Shown here: piece after piece, positions 34,025 to 41,877 of the stretch
Layout: each line of letters starts with the position of its first letter
Numbering within the stretch: the stretch's first letter is position 1
From: Brachybacterium alimentarium
GTDB taxonomy: Bacteria; Actinomycetota; Actinomycetes; Actinomycetales; Dermabacteraceae
Length of the DNA stretch: 64,000 nucleotides
Direction of reading: 5' to 3'
NCBI RefSeq assembly: GCF_002332425.1
Contig: NZ_NRGS01000002.1
Coordinates: forward strand, 1-64,000
Program-made: the position numbers and the translations under genes
Notes under the pieces: model-generated
What the model was told of the DNA's origin: nothing
Database searches by the model: none
Seen by the model: only the letters and a program-made list of their open reading frames with translations

Positions 34025-35341
34025 TCAATCGGTGACCGACTCGAGCAGGACCGCGGTGCCCTGGCCGGCGGCGGCGCACACGGAGATCAGGCCGCGCTGG
34101 ACGCGGCCGGTCTCCCGGGCGCGCTCGTGCAGCAGCTTGGACAGCGTGGCCACCAGGCGGCCGCCGGTCGCGGCGAAGGGGTGCCCGGCGGCGAGGGAGG
34201 AGCCGGCCACGTTGAGCTTGCTGCGGTCGATGCTGCCCAGCGCACCGCCGCGGCCGAGCCGGGTGCGGCAGAACTCGTCGGACTCCCAGGCGGCGAGAGT
34301 CGACAGCACGGTCGAGGCGAAGGCCTCGTGGATCTCGTAGAAGTCGAGGTCCTGCAGGGTGAGGCCCTGCGCGTCCAGCAGCTCCGGGACGGCGTAGGCG
34401 GGGGCCATGAGGAGGCCCTCGTCCCCGTGAGCGAAGTCGACCGCCGCGTTGCGGGCATCGACCACGCGGGCGAGCGGGGTCAGCCCGTGCCGATCGGCCC
34501 ATTCCGCGCTGCCCATGAGCACGGAGGAGGCGCCGTCGCTGAGCGGCGTGGAGTTGCCGGCGGTCATCGTGGGCTCCTCGACCTGCGGGGACTTCACGCC
34601 GAAGACCGGCTTGAGGGTGCCGAGCTTCTCGAGGGTGGAGTCCGGGCGCAGGTTCTGGTCCCGCGACAGGCCCCGGTAGCCGGTGACCAGATCATCGAAG
34701 AACCCGGCGTCGTACGCGGCGGCGAGCTTCTGATGCGATGCCAGTGCCAGCTCGTCCTGCGCCTGGCGGGTGATCGCCCACTGGGTGGCCGTGAGCGCCT
34801 GGTGCTCGCCCATCGAGAGCCCGGTGCGGGGCTCCCCGTTGCGCGGCGGGACCGGTGCGAGGTCCGCGGGACGGATCGCGCTGAGCGCCTTGACGCGCTG
34901 CATGCCGGTCTTCGCCGCGAAGGCGCGGTGCAGGATGCGGCGCAGGCGCGGGGTGACCTCGATCGGCGAGTCCGAGGCGGAGTCGACGCCGCAGGCGATG
35001 CCCGAGTCGATCTGGCCCAGCTGGATCCGGTTGGACAGGTGGACCACGGTCTCGAGGCTCGTGGCGCACGCGCGAGACATGTCGATCGTGGGGGTGCGCG
35101 GGTCCAACGGGGTGCTCAGTGCACTCTCGCGGGTCAGGTTGAGGTCCCCTGCGAGCTTGAGGACGGCGCCGCCGGCGATCTCGCCGAGCTTCTCGCCCTG
35201 CAGCCCGAAGCGCGCCACCAGGCCGTCGAGGGCCGCGGTGAGCATGTCCTGGTTGGAGATGCCGGCGTAGGGGCCGCCGGCACGCGCGAACGGGATCCGG
35301 TTGCCGCCGAGGATCAGGGCGTCGGAGGGGAAATCAGTCAC
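34025..35341 (-). CDS. Acetyl-CoA C-acetyltransferase (thiolase, FadA2-like)
   Basis: Thiolase cleaving or forming 3-oxoacyl-CoA, 438 residues. The nucleophile Cys is in MSRACATSLE (about residue 88), GHPFAATGGR holds a catalytic His near 380, and the second Cys is in SVCAAAGQGTA near the C-terminus. EIHEAFAS is the usual NEAF-type motif (HEAF). Start at GTG 35341, with AGAGG 9 bases upstream; GTG 35365 is possible. First of three genes (thiolase, reductase, hydratase) divergent from the TetR gene; the operator at 35424 lies upstream. Confidence 0.92.
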   Translation of the reverse strand: MTDFPSDALILGGNRIPFARAGGPYAGISNQDMLTAALDGLVARFGLQGEKLGEIAGGAVLKLAGDLNLTRESALSTPLDPRTPTIDMSRACATSLETVVHLSNRIQLGQIDSGIACGVDSASDSPIEVTPRLRRILHRAFAAKTGMQRVKALSAIRPADLAPVPPRNGEPRTGLSMGEHQALTATQWAITRQAQDELALASHQKLAAAYDAGFFDDLVTGYRGLSRDQNLRPDSTLEKLGTLKPVFGVKSPQVEEPTMTAGNSTPLSDGASSVLMGSAEWADRHGLTPLARVVDARNAAVDFAHGDEGLLMAPAYAVPELLDAQGLTLQDLDFYEIHEAFASTVLSTLAAWESDEFCRTRLGRGGALGSIDRSKLNVAGSSLAAGHPFAATGGRLVATLSKLLHERARETGRVQRGLISVCAAAGQGTAVLLESVTD

Positions 35342-35423
35342 GGGGGTGCACCTCTTCGTGGTCACTGTGTACGGGGGTCGGGTCGACCGCTCCGGAACGG
35401 GCTCTCGGAGACGACTTTACATA

Positions 35424-35452
35424 GAACCGACGGTACTTGATACCGTAGGTTC
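35424..35452. promoter_or_regulatory. Operator palindrome between thiolase and TetR genes
   Basis: GAACCGACGGTA, five bases, TACCGTAGGTTC: 12-bp arms with one mismatch, ending one base before the TetR GTG. It is positioned to block TetR gene transcription and, with the promoter on the other side, the thiolase operon. Confidence 0.75.
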
Positions 35453-35453
35453 C

Positions 35454-36092
35454 GTGAACGCAACGACGCAAGCCCCCGTGGACGGCCGATCGGCCCGCTG
35501 GGCCCGCCATCGTGAGGAGCGACGGGCCGAGCTGCTGGACGTCGCCCGTCATCTCATCCACGAGAACGGACCGGACGTGACGATGGAGGACATCGCCGCG
35601 GCCTCCGGCACCTCGAAGTCCATCGTGTACCGGTACTTCGAGGACAAGGCGACCCTGCAGCAGGCCCTGGGGCGCAGCATCCTCTCCGCGATGCACGCCA
35701 AGCTCCTGGACGAGATGCGCGAGCTGGAATCCGAGGTGGGCCGAGAGCCGGCGGCCGACGAACGGATCCACGCGATGATCCGGGCGTACGTCGAGACCGC
35801 CCAGCGCTCCCCCGCCGTCTACCGCTTCGTGACCCGGCCCAGCGATGGGCTGAACCATTTCCTGAACTCGGTCTCCCGCCTGGTCGCCACCTTCCTCTCC
35901 GACGACGTGCCCGCCCCGCAGATCTGGGCGCACGGTGCCGTCGGCTTCGTCGAGGCCGCCGTGGACACCTGGATGACCGAGCTCCAGCAGCAGGCCACCC
36001 AGGACGACCCGGGCACCCGCCGGCCACTCCTCACCTCCGACGAGCTCGTCACTTACCTCATCACCTGGCTCATGAAAGGAATGCACGCATGA
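35454..36092 (+). CDS. TetR family repressor of the beta-oxidation-like cluster
   Basis: 212 residues. HTH near residues 22-68 with LLDVARHLIHENGPDVTMEDIAAASGTSKSIVYRYFEDK. The C-terminal domain is helical, with the TWMTELQQQ and VTYLITWLMKGM ends typical of lipid-related TetR proteins. GTG 35454 chosen as it directly follows the palindrome and gives the full N-terminus. The stop overlaps the next gene's ATG (ATGA). An acyl-CoA ligand is plausible but inferred from neighbours. Confidence 0.9.
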   Translation: MNATTQAPVDGRSARWARHREERRAELLDVARHLIHENGPDVTMEDIAAASGTSKSIVYRYFEDKATLQQALGRSILSAMHAKLLDEMRELESEVGREPAADERIHAMIRAYVETAQRSPAVYRFVTRPSDGLNHFLNSVSRLVATFLSDDVPAPQIWAHGAVGFVEAAVDTWMTELQQQATQDDPGTRRPLLTSDELVTYLITWLMKGMHA

Positions 36093-38236
36093 CTGTCGAC
36101 GCAGACCGCAGCAGCAGCTCCATCACCTCCGGGACCACGGTCCCCACCAGCCCCACCAGCCCCACCCCCACCGGGCCGATCCCCGTGCCGCCCGCAGGAT
36201 CGGATCGTCTCGACATCGCCGCCGTCACCGAGGTGCTGATGGGCACCTGGGCCGATGCCCGCCGGGACGCCCGGGAGCGGGCCGCCCGCCCCGAGTTCCA
36301 TCGCCCCACCGACCTCACCGTCGCCGAGCACCGTGACCTCACCTTCGAGCAGATGAAGCGGCTGGCCGAGGAGAACGTCTCCCACCTGATGCTGCCCGAG
36401 CACCTCGGCGGTCCCAACGACAACGGCGGCAACGTCGCCTCCTTCGAAGAGCTCGTGGTCGCCGATCCCTCGCTCCAGATCAAGGCCGGCGTGCAGTGGG
36501 GGCTGTTCACCTCCGCGATCGTCCAGCTCGGCGACGAGCAGCAGCAGAAGGCCTGGGTGCCCGATGCGATGGACCTGACCACCCCGGGCGCCTTCGCGAT
36601 GACCGAGATCGGGCACGGCTCGGACGTGCAGTCGCTCGCCACCACCGCCACCTACGACGCCTCCACCGAGGAATGGGTGCTCCACACCCCCTTCCGCGCC
36701 GCCTGGAAGGAGTTCCTGGGCAACGCGGCGATCCACGCGAAGGCGGCGACCGTCTTCGCTCGGCTGATCACTCGGGGCGTGGACCACGGCGTGCACTGCT
36801 TCTACGTGCCGGTGCGGGACGCCGAGGGCGAGCTGCTGCCCGGTGTGCGCAGCGAGGACGACGGCCCCAAGGGCGGTCTGAACGGCATCGACAACGGTCG
36901 CCTGGCCTTCGACCACGTGCGCATCCCGCGCACCAACCTGCTGAACCGCTATGGCGACGTCGCTGCGGACGGCACCTATGCCTCGCCCATCGAGTCCCCC
37001 GGGCGCCGGTTCTTCACGATGCTCGGCACGCTCGTGCAGGGCCGCGTGTCCCTGGACGGCTCCGCGACCCGTGCGAGCCAGCTGGCGCTGCACATCGCGA
37101 TCACCTACGCCACCCAGCGGCGCCAGTTCACGGCCTCCGATCCCACCCGCGAGACGGTGCTGATGGACTACCAGGCGCACCTGCACCGCCTGCTGCCCAA
37201 GCTCGCGGCCACCTATGCGGGGTCCTTCGCCCACGAGCAGCTGCTGCACGCTTTCGACGACGTGTTCTCCGGGCACACCGATGACCCCGAAGCGCGCGAG
37301 GACCTCGAGACCCTCGCCGCGGCGCTCAAGCCCACCTCCACCCGGCTCGCCCTGGACACCATCCAGGAGTGCCGTGAGGCCTGCGGCGGCGCCGGCTTCA
37401 TCTCGGAGAACCAGCTCGTGGGACTGCACCAGGACCTCGACGTGTACGCCACCTTCGAGGGCGACAACACGGTGCTGCTGCAGCTGGTCGCGAAGCGGCT
37501 GCTCAGCGACTACACCTCCGAGCTCAAGAGCGTCGACCGCGCCGGCATCGGCCGGTTCATCGCACAGCGCGCCGAGGTGCTCGCCAAGCGCCACACCCCC
37601 TGGGCGCGCCTCGCCCAGGACCTCAGCGACCGTGGCAACTCCCGTCGGGCCTTCGACTCGATGCGCCAGAGCGACTTCCAGGAGGAGATGCTCACCGCGC
37701 GCGCCCGGGTGAAGGTCGAGGAGGTGGCCCTCTCGCTGCGTGCCGCCGGGAAGATGAGCCCCGCCGATGCCGCCGCCGAGGTCAACAAGCACCAGGTCGA
37801 GATGCTCGACGCCGCCCGTGCCCACGCGGATCTGGTCCGGTGGCGCGCCTTCACCGCCGCCCTCGAGCAGATGGAGGACCCGGCGACCCGCGGCATCATG
37901 ACGGACGTGCGCGATCTGTTCGGTCTCAGCGTCATCGAGGACGATCTCGCGTGGTTCCTGCTGGGCGGCATGATCTCCGCTCAGCGCGGTCGCCAGATCG
38001 GCTCCGATCTGCGACGCCTGCTGTGGCGGCTGCGCCCGCACGTGCTCGACCTGGTCGCGGCGTTCGATGTGCGCCCGGGACACGTGCGCGCGCCGATCGC
38101 CCTGGGCGGCGAGCACGAGCGGCAGGAGGAGGCGGCCGCGTACTTCCGTGCCCAGCGTGCCAGCGCCGACGCCCCCGTCAGCGAGAAGGCGCTGCGGGAT
38201 CGGGAGAAGAAGGCGCGTCGCAGCACCAAGCGCTGA
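36089..38236 (+). CDS. Acyl-CoA dehydrogenase/oxidase (ACOX-like flavoprotein)
   Basis: First step of beta-oxidation, making the enoyl-CoA with FAD. 715 residues, the size of acyl-CoA oxidases. A Thr/Pro-rich leader fills residues 1-40. FAMTEIGHGSDVQSLATTATYD binds substrate and flavin (near 170-190), GLNGIDNGRLAFDHVRIPR resembles acyl-CoA oxidases, the catalytic Glu is probably in TFEGDNTVLLQ near 455, and an extra C-terminal helical domain (about 520-700) is like ACOX. Dehydrogenase versus oxygen-using oxidase is undecided. Translationally coupled to the TetR gene. Confidence 0.85.
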   Translation: MTVDADRSSSSITSGTTVPTSPTSPTPTGPIPVPPAGSDRLDIAAVTEVLMGTWADARRDARERAARPEFHRPTDLTVAEHRDLTFEQMKRLAEENVSHLMLPEHLGGPNDNGGNVASFEELVVADPSLQIKAGVQWGLFTSAIVQLGDEQQQKAWVPDAMDLTTPGAFAMTEIGHGSDVQSLATTATYDASTEEWVLHTPFRAAWKEFLGNAAIHAKAATVFARLITRGVDHGVHCFYVPVRDAEGELLPGVRSEDDGPKGGLNGIDNGRLAFDHVRIPRTNLLNRYGDVAADGTYASPIESPGRRFFTMLGTLVQGRVSLDGSATRASQLALHIAITYATQRRQFTASDPTRETVLMDYQAHLHRLLPKLAATYAGSFAHEQLLHAFDDVFSGHTDDPEAREDLETLAAALKPTSTRLALDTIQECREACGGAGFISENQLVGLHQDLDVYATFEGDNTVLLQLVAKRLLSDYTSELKSVDRAGIGRFIAQRAEVLAKRHTPWARLAQDLSDRGNSRRAFDSMRQSDFQEEMLTARARVKVEEVALSLRAAGKMSPADAAAEVNKHQVEMLDAARAHADLVRWRAFTAALEQMEDPATRGIMTDVRDLFGLSVIEDDLAWFLLGGMISAQRGRQIGSDLRRLLWRLRPHVLDLVAAFDVRPGHVRAPIALGGEHERQEEAAAYFRAQRASADAPVSEKALRDREKKARRSTKR

Positions 38237-38255
38237 CCCGTCGGTGCGAGCCGGT

Positions 38256-38290
38256 CGGCGCGTCGGGGACCACCGTTCCCCGACGTGCCG
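38256..38290 (+). terminator. Hairpin terminator after the acyl-CoA dehydrogenase gene
   Basis: 14-bp stem (CGTCGGGGA with TCCCCGACG at its heart, one wobble) and a 7-base loop, 19 bases after the stop. A TAGACT -10 candidate for purL lies downstream at 38412-38417. Confidence 0.7.
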
Positions 38291-38483
38291 GCCGGTTCGT
38301 CCGTGTGACCCACGGCCCGCGCGAGTGGGCCGTGCCACGCCTCCGGGACGTGAGCTGCCTGTGGTCGGCCCTCGCCCGTGGGCGCTCGTGCCCGCCATCG
38401 CCCCGCGATCGTAGACTGGGCTCGCCGAGGCGGACCCCCGCCCGCGCCCCGGCGCCGGCGACCGCCTGCGCACCCGTGACCTC

Positions 38484-40838
38484 GTGACGAACGGATTCGA
38501 TCCCGCGATGACCGCGAACGACGCCCCCACCCCCGCGCCCGCCGACCGGCCCGGAGACCTCGACACCGTCGAGCTCGCCGCCAGCACCCCCGAGCAGGCC
38601 CAGCCGTTCGCCGAGCTCGGCCTGAAGGACGACGAGTACGCGAGCCTCCGCGAGATCCTCGGTCGCCGCCCCACCAACGCGGAGCTGGCCATGTACTCGG
38701 TGATGTGGTCCGAGCACTGCTCGTACAAGTCCTCCAAGAAGCACCTGAGCACCTTCGGCAAGCACACCACCGAGAAGATGCGCGAGAAGCTGCTGGTGGG
38801 CATGGGCGAGAACGCCGGCGTCGTGGACATCGGCGACGGCTGGGCGGTGACCTTCAAGGTCGAGTCCCACAACCACCCCTCCTACGTCGAGCCCTACCAG
38901 GGCGCCGCGACCGGTGTGGGCGGCATCGTCCGCGACATCATCGCGATGGGCGCGCGTCCGGTCGCCGTGATGGACCAGCTGCGCTTCGGCGCCATCGATC
39001 ATCCCGACACCGCCCGCGTGGTCCACGGCGTGGTCTCCGGCGTGGGCGGCTACGGCAACTCCCTCGGCCTGCCCAACATCGGCGGCGAGACCGTCTTCGA
39101 CGCCGCCTACCAGACGAACCCCCTGGTCAACGCTCTTGCCGTGGGCGTGCTGCGCCACGAGGACATCCACCTCGCCTCCGCCACCGGCGCGGGCAACAAG
39201 GTGGTGCTCTTCGGCGCGCGCACCGGGGGCGACGGCATCGGCGGCGCCTCGATCCTCGCCTCGGAGACCTTCGACGAGGGCGGTCCCGTGAAGCGTCCCA
39301 GCGTGCAGGTGGGCGACCCCTTCATGGAGAAGGTGCTCATCGAGTGCTGCCTGGAGCTGTACGCCGCGGAGACCGTCGAGGGCATCCAGGACCTCGGCGC
39401 CGCCGGCATCTCCTGCGCCACCAGCGAGCTCGCCGCCAACGGCGAGTCGGGAATGCACATCCACCTCGAGGACGTGCTGCTGCGCGATCCCACCCTGACC
39501 GCCGGCGAGATCCTCATGAGCGAGTCCCAGGAGCGCATGATGGCCGTGGTGAGCCCGCAGAAGCTCGCCGAGTTCGAGGCCATCGTCGCCAAGTGGGACG
39601 TCGAGGCCTCCGTGATCGGCGAGGTCACCGGCAACGGCCGCCTCACCATCGACCACTACGGACGCCGCATCGTCGACGTCGACCCCTCGACCGTCGCGAT
39701 CGACGGCCCGGTCTACGACCGTCCCTTCGCCCGTCCGGACTGGCAGGACGCCCTCCAGGCCGACCGCGCCGAGGATCTGCCCCGCCCCGAGGGCGCCGAG
39801 GAGATCGCCCGCACGCTGCGCGAGCTCATCGCCTCCCCGAACCTCGCCTCCAAGGGCTGGGTCACCGACCAGTACGACCGCTACGTCGGCGGCAACACCG
39901 CGCTCGCGATGCCCGACGACGCCGGTGTGCTGCGGGTCGACGAGACGACCGGGCGCGGCGTCGCGATCGCGACCGACGCGAACGGCCGATACACCAAGCT
40001 CGATCCCCGCACCGGTGCCCAGCTCGCCCTCGCGGAGGCCTACCGGAACGTCGCCACCTCCGGCGCGGTGCCGTTGGCCATCACGGACTGCCTGAACTTC
40101 GGCTCCCCCGAGGATCCGGGCCCGATGTGGCAGCTGGTCGAGGCGATCGGCGGCCTCGCCGAGGCCTGCGAGACCCTCGGCGTGCCCGTCACCGGCGGCA
40201 ACGTCTCGCTGTACAACTCCACGGGAGAGCCCGGGAAGATCGACTCCGCGATCCACCCCACCCCCGTGGTCGGCGTGCTCGGCGTGTTCGACGACGTCGC
40301 CCGACGCGTCGCCTCGGGCTGGCAGGAGGAGGGCCTGTCGGTGCTGCTGCTCGGCACCACCCGCGAGGAGCTCTCCGGCTCCGCCTGGGCCGACGTCGCG
40401 CACCGCCACCTCGGCGGACTGCCCCCGCAGGTCGACCTCGAGGCCGAGCGGTCGCTGGCCAGCGTACTCATCGCTGCCGCGGAGGAGGGCGTGGCGGCTG
40501 CCGCGCACGACCTCTCCGAGGGCGGTCTCGCCCAGGCCCTCGTCGAATCCGTGACCCGTTTCGGCACCGGCGCGCAGGTCGATCTCGCCGCGCTGCTCGA
40601 GCGGGACGGCGTGGACCTGTTCACCGCCCTGTTCTCCGAGTCCCAGGCCCGTGCACTGGTCGCCGTGCCGACCGAGCAGGCGGACCGCCTGGTGGCGCTG
40701 TGCGCCGAGCACGGGGTCCCCCAGCTGGAGCTGGGCACCACGATCGCGGACACCCTGGACATCCGGGGAGTGGGGGCCTTCGCGGTCTCCGAGCTGCGCA
40801 CCCTGCGCGAGGGCACCCTGCCCCGCTACTTCGGCTGA
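38484..40838 (+). CDS. purL: Phosphoribosylformylglycinamidine synthase subunit PurL
   Basis: Synthase subunit of the FGAM complex, fourth purine step, using ammonia from PurQ. 784 residues, the small-type PurL. Family blocks are [15 protein letters not shown] (near 75), [23 protein letters not shown] (near 125-150), [15 protein letters not shown], and [10 protein letters not shown] in the second half; ATP binding is by the AIRS-type fold. Start could be GTG 38484 or ATG 38508. It depends on PurS and PurQ at 9225-10219, which are separated from it by 28 kb including the mobile element. The ribokinase-like gene follows after 25 bases. Confidence 0.96.
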   Translation: MTNGFDPAMTANDAPTPAPADRPGDLDTVELAASTPEQAQPFAELGLKDDEYASLREILGRRPTNAELAMYSVMWSEHCSYKSSKKHLSTFGKHTTEKMREKLLVGMGENAGVVDIGDGWAVTFKVESHNHPSYVEPYQGAATGVGGIVRDIIAMGARPVAVMDQLRFGAIDHPDTARVVHGVVSGVGGYGNSLGLPNIGGETVFDAAYQTNPLVNALAVGVLRHEDIHLASATGAGNKVVLFGARTGGDGIGGASILASETFDEGGPVKRPSVQVGDPFMEKVLIECCLELYAAETVEGIQDLGAAGISCATSELAANGESGMHIHLEDVLLRDPTLTAGEILMSESQERMMAVVSPQKLAEFEAIVAKWDVEASVIGEVTGNGRLTIDHYGRRIVDVDPSTVAIDGPVYDRPFARPDWQDALQADRAEDLPRPEGAEEIARTLRELIASPNLASKGWVTDQYDRYVGGNTALAMPDDAGVLRVDETTGRGVAIATDANGRYTKLDPRTGAQLALAEAYRNVATSGAVPLAITDCLNFGSPEDPGPMWQLVEAIGGLAEACETLGVPVTGGNVSLYNSTGEPGKIDSAIHPTPVVGVLGVFDDVARRVASGWQEEGLSVLLLGTTREELSGSAWADVAHRHLGGLPPQVDLEAERSLASVLIAAAEEGVAAAAHDLSEGGLAQALVESVTRFGTGAQVDLAALLERDGVDLFTALFSESQARALVAVPTEQADRLVALCAEHGVPQLELGTTIADTLDIRGVGAFAVSELRTLREGTLPRYFG

Positions 40839-40863
40839 GCCCCGGAGGAAGGGAGCCCCTGGC

Positions 40864-41784
40864 ATGACCATCGCCGTCATCGGATCCAACATGGTGGATC
40901 TGATCTCCTACATCCACCGCATGCCCGCGGAGGGCGAGACCGTCGAGGCCCCGGAGTTCCGCATGGGCTGCGGCGGCAAGGGGGCCAACCAGGCCGTCGC
41001 CGCATCGCGCCTGGGCTCCGAGGTCGTGATGGTCTCCCGGGTGGGGAACGACGTCTTCGCCGAGACCACCCTGAAGAACTTCGAGGACAACGGGATCAGC
41101 ACGACCCATGTGCTGCGCACCGAGGCCACCTCCGGAGTCGCCCCGATCTTCGTGGATCCCGATTCGCACAACTCGATCATCATCGTCAAGGGCGCCAATG
41201 CACTCCTGACGCCACAGGACGTCGAGGCCGCCCGCGAGGACATCGCCCGCTGCCGGCTCATCGTGCTGCAGCTGGAGATCCCGCTGGAGACCGTCTACGC
41301 CGCGATCGATCTCGGCCGGGAGCTGGGCATCCCGGTGCTGCTGAACCCGGCCCCGGCCTCTCCCGAGCTGGATCTGGCCCGGATCGCCGGCATCGAGTTC
41401 CTGGTCCCCAACGAGTCCGAGCTCGAGCTGCTCACCGGCATGCCCGCCTCCAGCCTCGAGGACATCACCAGGGCGACCGACGTGCTGCTCTCCGCCGGGA
41501 TCACGAACGTCATCGTCACCCTCGGGTCGCGGGGCGCGCTCTGGGCGCATGCCGACGGTCAGGAGTTCGTCGACGCCCCGGCCGTCCAGGCGATCGACAC
41601 CACGGGGGCGGGCGATGCCTTCATCGGCTGCTTCAGCAACGCCTGGGTGCGCTCGGGCGACGTGCTCGAGGCGATCCGGGCCGGCAGTGCGTACGCGTCG
41701 GACTCGGTGACGCGACCGGGCACGCAGACCTCCTACGCGTGGGCGGCGGACCTTCCTGCCCGGAGGGACGCGGCATCTGCGTGA
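40864..41784 (+). CDS. Ribokinase / PfkB-family sugar kinase
   Basis: ATP-dependent kinase, 306 residues; ribokinase is the best fit. The N-terminal GSNMVDLISYIHRMP and GCGGKGANQAVAASRLG (substrate loop) are typical, and the C-terminal DTTGAGDAFIGCF holds the catalytic Asp and anion hole. NPAPA and PNESELELLTG are also ribokinase features. ATG 40864 follows a GGAGGAAGGG site. Co-transcribed with purL; with the nucleoside hydrolase upstream of the same region it could recycle ribose to PRPP, which is inference. Confidence 0.88.
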   Translation: MTIAVIGSNMVDLISYIHRMPAEGETVEAPEFRMGCGGKGANQAVAASRLGSEVVMVSRVGNDVFAETTLKNFEDNGISTTHVLRTEATSGVAPIFVDPDSHNSIIIVKGANALLTPQDVEAAREDIARCRLIVLQLEIPLETVYAAIDLGRELGIPVLLNPAPASPELDLARIAGIEFLVPNESELELLTGMPASSLEDITRATDVLLSAGITNVIVTLGSRGALWAHADGQEFVDAPAVQAIDTTGAGDAFIGCFSNAWVRSGDVLEAIRAGSAYASDSVTRPGTQTSYAWAADLPARRDAASA

Positions 41785-41834
41785 TGACGGGCTGACGCGG
41801 ATGCTCCAGGTGCGCTCCGCGCCCCGACACCGGC

Positions 41835-41868
41835 GGCCCTCACCAGGGGCGAGGCTGGTGCCGGGGCC
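41835..41868. terminator. Bidirectional terminator between convergent kinase and glycosyltransferase genes
   Basis: CACCAG/CTGGTG stem (41841-41860) with an 8-base loop, extended by GGCCC/GGGCC across a small internal loop. Confidence 0.5.
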
Positions 41869-41877
41869 GGCCCTGCC

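Noticed and set aside
36053-38872. 939-codon minus-strand frame opposite the acyl-CoA dehydrogenase gene
   Set aside because: Composition is His/Gly/Arg-rich and featureless, and it runs over the terminator and the purL start.
38178-40892. 904-codon open frame on the minus strand opposite purL
   Set aside because: Shadow of a high-GC gene: the plus strand is unmistakable PurL, and the antisense frame has no recognisable domain.
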